Shown here piece after piece: positions 7,184 through 13,178 of a stretch of DNA of 13,178 nucleotides (position 1 is its first letter; every line of letters starts with the position of its first letter). The notes under the pieces were generated by a model. It saw only the letters and a list, made by a program, of their open reading frames with translations. It did not search any database and was not told the origin of the DNA. Both the position numbers and the translations under genes were made by a program. The stretch lies in the NCBI GenBank assembly GCA_035552735.1, contig DASZKX010000349.1, positions 1 to 13,178 on the forward strand. Reading direction: 5' to 3'. Source of the DNA: VAZQ01 sp035552735. GTDB lineage: Bacteria > Pseudomonadota > Alphaproteobacteria > Rhizobiales > Xanthobacteraceae.

Positions 7184-7309
7184 TAAGCTTGGATTAATCT
7201 CAGCAGCGATTTTCGAGCTCGAGATGCAGCCGCTGAACGTATCCGAAATTTTCCTCGCCTACATCCAGCCCGCGAACGGCATCAGCGCGATCTGGCGGGG
7301 CGACCGAAA

Positions 7310-10162
7310 GTGCTTTGCAGCATAAGATCACGGCTCCTGGGGCTGGCATTCGCGGCCGTGATTCCGCTGGCGGCCCTGATGACGGCCGCTTTGTGGAGTC
7401 AATGGAAGAGCGACCGCGCGGCAGCCACTGAGCATGCGGCTCACGAGGCGCGGATTCTGGCCTCCGAGGTCGACGACCACATCAGCGCGCTGCAAAACCT
7501 GCTGTCGGTGCTGGTCCAGGCGGTATCGTACGATCCGGCCGACCGTAGCGCCAACGATGCCTTGCTCCGGAAGGTCAAACGAGAGCTTTCCGGTTTCGAT
7601 TCGCATATCTTCCTGCTCGACACCGATGGCAACAATATCGGAACGTCCGCCAGCTCGGACAATCGGCCGCCCAACGCCCGCGACCGCACCTACTTTCGCG
7701 AGGCCATGGCCGATCACCTGCCGGCGGTCGGCGATCCGATCCTGGTCCGCAGCGGGCGCTGGGTCGTCAACGTCGCGCGCCCCGTCAAGGATGAGACCGG
7801 GAAGATACGGGCCGTGCTGACGGTCGGTCCGGTGCTCGACCATTTCCAGGACACGTTGCGGCTGCACGGGCTGCCCGCGAATACCGCCATCAGCATCATC
7901 AACACCAGAGGCTACGTCATCGCGGCGAATGGCGGTGATTGGATCGGGCGCCGCCGGGCCGACTGGGGGCAGTTGCCGGGGCGCATCGCCGCCAAGGAGG
8001 GCAGCGACACATCGCGCTGGAGTCACCGCGATAATCTGGAACGCGTGAACGGCTTTGCGCTCGCCCGCCGGGTGCCCTGGATGGTGACCGTCGGGGTGCC
8101 GACCGACATCGCCTACGGGGCTTTGGCCAATCGGCTGAAATGGGGCGCCCTGATGTGCGGGGGGACGCTCGCCATCGCGTTCGCGATCGCGTGGCTGCTG
8201 TCGGGACGAATCGTGCGACCGCTGCGGCGACTCGGGATGGATGCGGCGGTGCTAGCGGGCGGCGATTTCAGTCATCGAACCACGGTGCGGACCCGCGACG
8301 AGGTCGGGACGCTGGCGAGCAATTTCAATCAGATGGCCGCGGCGCTCGAGCGGCGGCGCCAGAAGGTGCGCACCGCCAGGGGCGAAATGCGCCAAGCCAA
8401 GGATACCCTCGCCACCGTCATCGATACCTCGCATGTGGCGATCGTTTGCTGCGAACCCGACCAATCGATCGTGCTGTGGAGCCGCGGGGCCGAGCGGATG
8501 TTCGGCTACGGCGGCGGCGAAGCGCTTGGCCGGCAGCGGATGCTGGTGCCGCCGGAAGGCATGGCGGAAGCGCAAGCGCTGTTTCAACGCGCCTATGGGG
8601 GCGAGACCATCCGCGATCTGCACGTGAAGCGCCGGCGCAAGGACGGCGCGCTGCTCGACGTCCGGCTCGCGGCGGCCCCCATGCACAACCCCGACGGCAC
8701 GGTGCGAAGCGTCGCTTTCGCCTACGAGGATATCACCGACCGCAAGGCAGCCGAAGAGCAGCTGCGCAGGCTCGCGCATTACGACCAACTGACCGGACTG
8801 CCCAATCGCGCCTTGCTGCAGCACGAATTGGGGCGGCTGCTGGCGAAGGACGGCGGCAAGACACCGACCTCCGTCGTGCTGTTTGATCTCGACGAGTTCA
8901 AGGACGTCAACGATACACTCGGCCACTCGACCGGCGACCAGTTGCTGATCGAGGTCGGTCGGCGGTTGATGGGCGTCGCGGAGGAGCGGTCCTTGGTGGG
9001 TCTGGCGAGCCGGCTGGGCGGCGACGAATTCGTTGTGATCCTCCCCAACTGCGGCGACCCGCGTTGCATCCGCGAAATCGTGGACTTGATGCTGAAGCGG
9101 CTGAACGAGCCCTTCGTCATCAACGATCAGGTGGTGCATCTCGGCGCCAGCGCCGGCATCGCCATAGCGCCGCAGGACGGCGCCGACGTTGAGGAGCTGA
9201 TCGCCAACGCGGATCTGGCGCTCTACCAGGCCAAGTCCGCTGGCGGCCGCAATCTGCGCTTCTTCATGCCGGTGCTGCGCGCACAGGCGCAGGCGCGGCG
9301 CAGCCTCGGTCTGGAGCTGCGGCGCGCCTTCACCAACAATGAATTCGAGATTCACTTCCAGCCGCAAATCCGTCTTTCCGACAATGCCGTGGTCGGGGCC
9401 GAGGCGCTGCTGCGCTGGCGGCATCCGCAGCGCGGCGTGCTGGGGCCGGGAGCCTTCATCGACACACTGGCGGAAAGCGCGATCGCATCGGGGGTCGGCC
9501 GTTGGATCATCCGGACCGCGTGCGAGCAATCCGCGGCCTGGCGCGGCATGGGATTGCCGCTCGCCCGCATGGGTGTCAATCTGTTCCCATCGCAAGCCTA
9601 CAACGAAGCGCTGTACCAGGATGTCATGGAAGCGCTGCGGGATTTTGCGTTGCCGGCGGATGCGCTCGAGCTCGAGATCACGGAGAACATCGCGCTCAAC
9701 CCCGAGGACTCGGCGGTCCTGCAGCGCCTCCACGACAAGGGCGTGAAGCTCGCCTTCGACGATTTCGGCACCGGCTATGCGTCGTTGAGCCATTTGACCC
9801 GGCTGCCGCTGTCGCGCATCAAGATCGACCGCAGCTTCGTCGGAAAAATCACCCACGATGCGCATGACGCCGCCATCGTGCGATCGCTGATCGCCATGGC
9901 GCACAATCTTGATATCGGGGTGATCGCGGAAGGCGTCGAGACCCGCCAGCAGGCGGACTTTCTCTTGAACGAGAATTGCGAGGAGGCGCAGGGTTTCCTC
10001 TACGCCAAGCCGCTGCCGGCCGCGAAGTTCGAAACCTATCTGAGAACGCAGCGCCTCGCGCTGCAGTTCGCCGACGGGCTTGAACCAAGCGGCGACGACC
10101 CCGTGCCGTTCGAACGGCGCGGCACGAAATCTCCCGGCCGCCGGAGAGCGCGCAGGGCCTAG
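7310..10162 (+). CDS. Cache-HAMP-PAS-GGDEF-EAL protein, c-di-GMP synthase and/or phosphodiesterase
   Basis: 950 residues. Transmembrane helices lie at about 9-31 and 278-298 and enclose a periplasmic double-Cache domain (36-272, with RDRTYFREAM and VVNVARPVKDETGKIRAVLTV). HAMP is at 299-351 and PAS at 363-475 (ITDRKAAEEQLRRLAHYD ends it). GGDEF (about 485-650) has GGDEF itself at 570-574 and the substrate loop FDLDEFKDVNDTLGH. EAL (about 664-910) keeps the residues used by active phosphodiesterases: Glu698 of EALLRW, Asn757, Glu789, Asp817-Asp818 of FDDFGTGYASL, Lys838, Glu874 and Gln894. Both catalytic domains therefore look intact. The inhibitory RxxD I-site before GGDEF is missing (SLVG at that place), so product inhibition at that site is not expected. 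Start GTG, with GGGG nine bases upstream; no ATG or TTG exists earlier in frame before a stop at 7184. The tail is basic (RRRARRA). Net activity and Cache ligand are unknown. Confidence 0.93.
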   Translation: MLCSIRSRLLGLAFAAVIPLAALMTAALWSQWKSDRAAATEHAAHEARILASEVDDHISALQNLLSVLVQAVSYDPADRSANDALLRKVKRELSGFDSHIFLLDTDGNNIGTSASSDNRPPNARDRTYFREAMADHLPAVGDPILVRSGRWVVNVARPVKDETGKIRAVLTVGPVLDHFQDTLRLHGLPANTAISIINTRGYVIAANGGDWIGRRRADWGQLPGRIAAKEGSDTSRWSHRDNLERVNGFALARRVPWMVTVGVPTDIAYGALANRLKWGALMCGGTLAIAFAIAWLLSGRIVRPLRRLGMDAAVLAGGDFSHRTTVRTRDEVGTLASNFNQMAAALERRRQKVRTARGEMRQAKDTLATVIDTSHVAIVCCEPDQSIVLWSRGAERMFGYGGGEALGRQRMLVPPEGMAEAQALFQRAYGGETIRDLHVKRRRKDGALLDVRLAAAPMHNPDGTVRSVAFAYEDITDRKAAEEQLRRLAHYDQLTGLPNRALLQHELGRLLAKDGGKTPTSVVLFDLDEFKDVNDTLGHSTGDQLLIEVGRRLMGVAEERSLVGLASRLGGDEFVVILPNCGDPRCIREIVDLMLKRLNEPFVINDQVVHLGASAGIAIAPQDGADVEELIANADLALYQAKSAGGRNLRFFMPVLRAQAQARRSLGLELRRAFTNNEFEIHFQPQIRLSDNAVVGAEALLRWRHPQRGVLGPGAFIDTLAESAIASGVGRWIIRTACEQSAAWRGMGLPLARMGVNLFPSQAYNEALYQDVMEALRDFALPADALELEITENIALNPEDSAVLQRLHDKGVKLAFDDFGTGYASLSHLTRLPLSRIKIDRSFVGKITHDAHDAAIVRSLIAMAHNLDIGVIAEGVETRQQADFLLNENCEEAQGFLYAKPLPAAKFETYLRTQRLALQFADGLEPSGDDPVPFERRGTKSPGRRRARRA

Positions 10163-10169
10163 CTTCCAA

Positions 10170-10190
10170 CCAGGTTCCGGCGAAGCCTGG
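10170..10190. terminator. Hairpin between convergent genes, possible bidirectional terminator
   Basis: CCAGGTT (10170-10176), loop CCGGCGA, AGCCTGG (10184-10190): seven pairs including one wobble. It fills the 30-bp gap between the stop of the GGDEF-EAL gene (10162) and the stop of the minus-strand small gene (10193). No T-run is present on either side, so the call rests on position and pairing. Confidence 0.4.
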
Positions 10191-10192
10191 GC

Positions 10193-10372
10193 TTACGCAG
10201 AACGTCGCGAACGGAATTCGTCCGCGATCTTCTTCGCTTCGCTCATGGCGGCTTCTTCGTCGGCACACGGCGGTGTCGCCGCCATGCGTTTGCTCCCGGA
10301 GAAGACTTGCGCCTGCCATTTTTCGCCGTCCTTGATGGGGACCAGCTCGAAGCCCCGATACATGATCAACAT
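10193..10372 (-). CDS. Small conserved-looking protein of unknown function (59 aa)
   Basis: It encodes MLIMYRGFELVPIKDGEKWQ, then AQVFSGSKRM and an Ala/Glu/Lys-rich helix ending DEFRSRRSA. The N-terminal half alternates like a small beta-sheet (YRGFELVPI, WQAQVFSG) and the C-terminal half (ADEEAAMSEAKKIADEF) like one amphipathic helix. This beta-beta-alpha pattern is seen in many short alphaproteobacterial proteins of unknown role, and I cannot assign a function. The start is fixed by a near-ideal GGAGG seven bases upstream. The frame stays open up to 10570, but the extra residues are Arg-rich and look non-coding. It is convergent with the GGDEF-EAL gene and has no signal peptide or cysteine motif. 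Confidence 0.65.
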   Translation of the reverse strand: MLIMYRGFELVPIKDGEKWQAQVFSGSKRMAATPPCADEEAAMSEAKKIADEFRSRRSA

Positions 10373-10379
10373 CGCCGCG

Positions 10380-10384
10380 CCTCC
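10380..10384 (-). promoter_or_regulatory. Ribosome binding site that sets the start of the 59-residue gene
   Basis: GGAGG on the minus strand, seven bases before the ATG at 10370-10372. It decides this start over the longer open frame upstream. Confidence 0.7.
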
Positions 10385-10587
10385 ATCGACAAATTTCGAC
10401 CGACAGTCCGGTTTGACTGATCGCGCTGACGCAGCATTGTGCGCGGGTATTTTTAACCAGACGTTGGGTTGATCTCCCACTCCGGTAGTAGCCCGGTAGT
10501 GCCGCCGGTGCGGCGCGGCCCGTGTGGTGAATGAACCGTTGACCGAGGAGCACAATTCGAGAAACGACAATTAAGAAAAACTAAAAC

Positions 10588-10610
10588 GGCGCGACTTACG
10601 CTTTCGCGCC
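10588..10610 (+). promoter_or_regulatory. Hairpin directly abutting the start codon of the 105-residue gene
   Basis: GGCGCGA (10588-10594) and TCGCGCC (10604-10610) pair perfectly around a 9-nt loop, and the last paired base touches the ATG at 10611. It takes the place where a Shine-Dalgarno would sit, and none is seen. The stretch before it (10553-10587) is unusually A-rich for this window and may carry the promoter. Confidence 0.4.
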
Positions 10611-10928
10611 ATGACCGATACGCGCAGCCCTTCGGGCGTTTCATTCTGGCGGCAGGATTTCAATTGGTATGTCCAGCAACAGAGCTGGACCCCGTCCTTC
10701 TTTCAGCGGGACCAGGACTGGAACCAGCGCCTGTCCGGCAGCAATTTCCGCAACCCGGTCCACCCGCCGGCCGGAGCGGCTGACGTCGCCGATCAAAAAA
10801 TCGTCAATCTGGTCAATGCACCGGCCGCGTTGCCTTTGATTGAAGCGCCGCGGTCGAGCTCAAGCGGCGCTTCCGCCGCCGGCTCGGACAGCGCGATAAA
10901 CGGAACCGCGCTCGATCTGCTGGCTTGA
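10611..10928 (+). CDS. Hypothetical protein, 105 aa, Trp/Gln-rich N-terminal half
   Basis: I do not recognise this protein. Residues 1-50 are rich in Trp, Phe, Gln and Asp (FWRQDFNWYVQQQSW, then SFFQRDQDWNQRLSG). The second half is Ala/Pro/Ser-rich and probably unstructured (PRSSSSGASAAGSDSA). There is no signal peptide, transmembrane segment or metal-binding motif. Codon use matches the neighbours, with most codons ending in G or C, which supports a real gene. There is no Shine-Dalgarno; a perfect hairpin abuts the ATG. An A-rich tract upstream could hold its promoter. It is alone on its strand between two short minus-strand genes. It could still be a spurious frame. Confidence 0.5.
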   Translation: MTDTRSPSGVSFWRQDFNWYVQQQSWTPSFFQRDQDWNQRLSGSNFRNPVHPPAGAADVADQKIVNLVNAPAALPLIEAPRSSSSGASAAGSDSAINGTALDLLA

Positions 10929-11031
10929 TGCACGCGCGGCCCGTCGGGCTAGCATTTTTGCATTGTCGCATCTTCGGACGGAAACCGGATTCCACGCCCG
11001 CCGGAATCTATCATCAGGTTGGCGAGGGCGG

Positions 11032-11049
11032 GCATTTTCCTGAAAATGC
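11032..11049. repeat. 18-bp perfect palindrome with AT-rich arms
   Basis: GCATTTTC-CT-GAAAATGC: eight-base arms with a two-base centre. It lies 20 bp beyond the stop of the 65-residue minus-strand gene and about 100 bp beyond the stop of the 105-residue plus-strand gene, so both genes converge on it. A shared terminator hairpin or a protein-binding dyad are both possible. Confidence 0.5.
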
Positions 11050-11069
11050 TCTCTCGGCGAGCCAAGTGG

Positions 11070-11267
11070 TCAGACGTCCTCGCTTGAATCTGGCGGCTCG
11101 GTCGTCGCCAAGCCGGCGACCTGCTCATTTTTTTCCGCCTGCTGCGCCAATCGGGTCCACGCTTCAGCCAACGCGAGGACTGTGGCCCGTTGCCCAGGGT
11201 CGGAATAAAATGCCGTGATGGCAATGCAATCGAACGCGTTACGCCGGTACTGATCAGCCGCCGACAT
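11070..11267 (-). CDS. Small helical protein of a common alphaproteobacterial type (65 aa)
   Basis: The sequence starts MSAADQYRRNAFDCIAITAF and continues YSDPGQRATVLALAEAWTRL, then AQQAEKNEQV. This layout (a YRR/YRK helix with a Cys, a short DP-containing turn, a second helix with a Trp and AQQAE-like end) recurs in many short proteins annotated as hypothetical in Rhizobiales and relatives, from memory of such families. It should form a two-helix hairpin in the cytoplasm. No function is known to me. The start is set by GGAGG at 11275-11279; the longer frame up to 11333 lacks a comparable site. It is divergent from the hydrolase gene at 11559. The C-terminal 15 residues are acidic and probably disordered. 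Confidence 0.72.
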   Translation of the reverse strand: MSAADQYRRNAFDCIAITAFYSDPGQRATVLALAEAWTRLAQQAEKNEQVAGLATTEPPDSSEDV

Positions 11268-11274
11268 CCGGTCC

Positions 11275-11279
11275 CCTCC
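11275..11279 (-). promoter_or_regulatory. Ribosome binding site that sets the start of the 65-residue gene
   Basis: GGAGG on the minus strand, seven bases before the ATG at 11265-11267. It argues against the ATG at 11331-11333. Confidence 0.7.
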
Positions 11280-11364
11280 GCTGGCGGACGCCCCATCCAC
11301 CAAAAAACAGTATGCTTCTGACGCTTTTGACATCCGAACAATGCCTTGGGCGGGCTTCGGTTCC

Positions 11365-11379
11365 GCCTAAAATATAGGC
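11365..11379. promoter_or_regulatory. Small inverted repeat with AT-rich loop in a divergent intergenic region
   Basis: GCCTA-AAATA-TAGGC, 5-bp arms around a 5-nt AT loop, within the 291 bp between the divergent genes starting at 11267 and 11559. It could be part of a promoter or operator. A TTGACA lies at 11327-11332 but has no -10 box at normal spacing. Confidence 0.25.
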
Positions 11380-11418
11380 AATCAGGCTGCGGTCCCGGCC
11401 CCCGACCAGCGGCGACAT

Positions 11419-11453
11419 CGGCCCCGTCTGGACAATCGGCCCGTCTGGACAAT
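11419..11453. repeat. Tandem direct repeat, 18 nt plus 17 nt
   Basis: CGGCCCCGTCTGGACAAT (11419-11436) is followed at once by CGGCCCGTCTGGACAAT (11437-11453). The copies differ only by one C in a C-run. It sits about 105 bp upstream of the hydrolase start. It may be a recent slippage duplication or a pair of protein-binding sites. Confidence 0.7.
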
Positions 11454-11558
11454 AGGTGTGACGCAGGAAGGCCTCGAAGGGCTGGTGGTTACGAGTTACC
11501 ATGCCGGGCGCCCCGGCTTGAACCAGAAGACCGATCGGCATTGCGCCCGGGGGGAAGC

Positions 11559-12302
11559 ATGCGGCTCACGATCGTCGGCTCGGGTGATGCTTTCGGCTCC
11601 GGCGGCCGGTTCAATACCTGTTTCCAGGTCGAATCGCCGAGCGCAAAGTTGTTGATCGATTGCGGGGCTTCTTCGCTGGTCGCGCTGCGGACACGCGGCC
11701 TCGACCCCAATCAACTCGACGCCATCATTCTCTCGCACCTGCATGGCGATCACTTTGGCGGATTGCCGTTCCTGCTCATCGACGCGCAACATATGAGCCG
11801 GCGCCAACGCCCCTTGGCGATCGCCGGCCCCCCCGGCACGCGCGTGCGGCTGGAGGCAGCGCTTGAAGTGTTGTTTCCGGGCTCCCCTGCGACCAAATGG
11901 CGGTTTTCCTGGGAGGTGATCGAGATCGAGCCCGGCCGTCCCCACGATGTTCTCGGGCATCGGGTCGTGACCGCGGAGGTCCCGCATCCGTCGGGCGCGC
12001 CCTCGACCGCCGTGCGTTTGTCCGACGGCAGCGCCACGCTCGCCTATTCGGGCGATACCGAATGGACCGAAGCGTTGCTGCCGATCGCGGACGGCGCCCA
12101 GCTGTTGATTGTCGAATGTTCCGGTTATGCGGGCCGGCTGCCCTATCATTTGACCTGGGAGATTCTCAAGCCGCGACTGCCCGAGCTGCGCGCGCAGCGA
12201 ATCATGATCACCCACATGAACCCGACGGCGCTGGCCCATCTGGACGAGATCCGGGCCGCCGGCGTGCTCATCGCTGCCGATGGCGACGTGATCGAGCTCT
12301 GA
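11559..12302 (+). CDS. MBL-fold metallo-hydrolase (RNase Z-like or PhnP-like)
   Basis: 247 residues forming one metallo-beta-lactamase domain. The N-terminal strand MRLTIVGSGDAFGSGGRFNT matches the RNase Z/PhnP branch, which starts with a similar LGSG motif. The metal site is complete: H60, H62, D64 and H65 in SHLHGDHFGG, H143 in EVPHPSG, D166 in YSGDTEW and H219 in ITHMNP. Such enzymes use two metal ions, usually zinc, to hydrolyse phosphodiesters or other esters. The short insert near 75-110 lacks an obvious long exosite arm of tRNase Z, so tRNA processing is not the first choice. The true substrate is open. It is cytoplasmic, with no signal peptide. The start is ATG 11559, where the conserved fold begins and GGGG lies just upstream; the frame is open back to 11346 but without family sequence. 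An M48 peptidase gene follows 55 bp later. Confidence 0.88.
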   Translation: MRLTIVGSGDAFGSGGRFNTCFQVESPSAKLLIDCGASSLVALRTRGLDPNQLDAIILSHLHGDHFGGLPFLLIDAQHMSRRQRPLAIAGPPGTRVRLEAALEVLFPGSPATKWRFSWEVIEIEPGRPHDVLGHRVVTAEVPHPSGAPSTAVRLSDGSATLAYSGDTEWTEALLPIADGAQLLIVECSGYAGRLPYHLTWEILKPRLPELRAQRIMITHMNPTALAHLDEIRAAGVLIAADGDVIEL

Positions 12303-12357
12303 ATTCCACCGCCGTCCTGCGCATGCTAGAATCGGTGTCGCAACGACGGAGACCGGC

Positions 12358-13178
12358 ATGGGTTTGTGGGCGGAGCCGATGACCTGGAAGGTGGCCGGCA
12401 TCCTGCTGGCCGGGCTCGTCACATTGTTCGTCCTCATCGCCTCGGAGATCCGCAGCCAGGCGCGCCCCAAGGGCCCGCAGCTTCCGAAACCGCCGCGCGT
12501 TCCCGGCGCCGTTTCACGCGCCGCTGTCCGGCTCGGACTGATGGTCGCCCCGTTCGCGGTCATCGGATTGTGGTTCGGGACGCTGGGGGCGGCCGTGGCC
12601 CTCGGGATGGCGATCGCGGTCGTGCTTTGGTCATTGCGCTTCACCGAGCCGGCCATCCTGGCGCAATGCGGCGCGCGCGCCGTGACGGACCGGATTCTCG
12701 TCGATGCGGTGCAGGATCTCGCCGCCAAAGCCGGCATTCCGGCGCCGCACCTCCTGGAGATTCAAGAAACGCATCCGAATGCTTTTGCGCTCGGACCCGA
12801 TCCGGCCCACGCGGTCATCATCCTGACGCTCGGTTTGCGCAGCCGCTTGACGGCCGGCGAGCTGCGCGCCGTGATAGGTCATGAAATTTCGCACATCGCG
12901 CACCGCGATACTCTGCGGGCGACGCTGGGGGTGACGCTCATGAGCGCGGTCGCGGCGCTCGCCTTGCGGCTCGGCCTGATCGGCCCCTCGGTGCATCGCC
13001 AGGGCTTCGGGGCACTCCTGTTCCTAGCGTTTTTGGCGCCGGTTTCGGCGCTGGTGCGGCGGCTGGCCGGATCGCGCGCGTGGGAGTATCGCGCCGACCG
13101 CGAGGGCGCGCTCTTATGCGGCCATCCGAACGATTTGATGACGGCGCTCGGCAAGCTCGATGCCTCGACCCGGCGCGT
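12358..13178 (+). CDS. HtpX-like M48 family membrane metallopeptidase, partial
   Basis: The first 273 codons are present and the gene runs off the right edge. A transmembrane helix lies at about 11-29, a hydrophobic hairpin at about 60-93, and two more helices at about 189-209 and 216-235. The zinc site is HEISH at 175-179 (AVIGHEISHIAHRD) with the third ligand Glu243 in WEYRADREGA, as in HtpX and other M48 proteases. The preceding segment (NAFALGPDPAHAVIILTLGL and LTAGELRAVIGHE) is also typical. In this family the enzyme sits in the inner membrane and cuts misfolded membrane proteins. The N-terminal half is longer than in E. coli HtpX, with a Pro-rich cytoplasmic-type linker at 36-50, so it may be a relative rather than the orthologue. 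Start: ATG with GGAG at 12348-12351. It may be cotranscribed with the hydrolase upstream. No stop codon occurs before the edge. Confidence 0.9.
   Translation, partial: MGLWAEPMTWKVAGILLAGLVTLFVLIASEIRSQARPKGPQLPKPPRVPGAVSRAAVRLGLMVAPFAVIGLWFGTLGAAVALGMAIAVVLWSLRFTEPAILAQCGARAVTDRILVDAVQDLAAKAGIPAPHLLEIQETHPNAFALGPDPAHAVIILTLGLRSRLTAGELRAVIGHEISHIAHRDTLRATLGVTLMSAVAALALRLGLIGPSVHRQGFGALLFLAFLAPVSALVRRLAGSRAWEYRADREGALLCGHPNDLMTALGKLDASTRR

Noticed and set aside
8252..9904. A 550-codon open frame on the minus strand opposite the GGDEF-EAL gene
   Set aside because: The plus strand here encodes HAMP, PAS, GGDEF and EAL motifs in order. The antisense frame shows only low-information sequence.
10373..10570. 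A longer N-terminus for the 59-residue gene
   Set aside because: GGAGG at 10380-10384 points to the ATG at 10370-10372, and the extra residues have no protein-like pattern.
11268..11333. A longer N-terminus for the 65-residue gene
   Set aside because: GGAGG at 11275-11279 points to the ATG at 11265-11267, where the familiar small-protein pattern begins.
11496..12737. A 413-codon minus-strand frame across the hydrolase and protease genes
   Set aside because: It spans two real genes and the gap between them, with no recognisable motif.

Overview
The window looks like chromosomal DNA from a GC-rich alphaproteobacterium. Coding regions end codons mostly in G or C. The gene content fits too: an ECF sigma factor, a TRAP-type binding protein, a REC-DUF3369 kinase, a 65-residue protein of a type common in Rhizobiales-like genomes, and a multidomain GGDEF-EAL protein. 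The genus cannot be set from sequence alone. I see no rRNA, tRNA, CRISPR array, transposase or phage gene.

Layout. Left edge, minus strand: the start of a membrane-anchored thermonuclease-like protein (1-264, running off the window), then an ECF sigma factor (531-1145). A 345-bp divergent control region (1146-1490) follows, with several inverted and direct repeats. The plus strand then carries a tight four-gene signalling operon: a DctP-type TRAP substrate-binding protein (1491-2486), a membrane histidine kinase with a large helical periplasmic domain (2490-4544), a cytoplasmic REC-DUF3369-histidine kinase (4541-6304) and an OmpR-type response regulator (6301-7029). After a 280-bp gap comes a 950-residue Cache-HAMP-PAS-GGDEF-EAL protein (7310-10162).

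The right third holds short genes on alternating strands: a 59-residue minus-strand protein (10193-10372), a 105-residue plus-strand protein of unknown function (10611-10928) and a 65-residue minus-strand protein (11070-11267). These are followed by a plus-strand metallo-beta-lactamase-fold hydrolase (11559-12302) and the first 273 codons of an HtpX-like M48 membrane metallopeptidase (12358 to the right edge).

The most interesting content is the four-gene operon. The TRAP binding protein has no DctQ or DctM membrane partner in the window but sits 3 bp from a kinase gene, and the next two genes overlap as ATGA. I infer that the binding protein acts as a periplasmic ligand sensor for the kinase, in the manner of TorT-TorS. 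The signal would then pass through a receiver-first second kinase to a DNA-binding regulator. The adjacent c-di-GMP enzyme with its own periplasmic Cache domain may act in a related response, but that link rests only on position.
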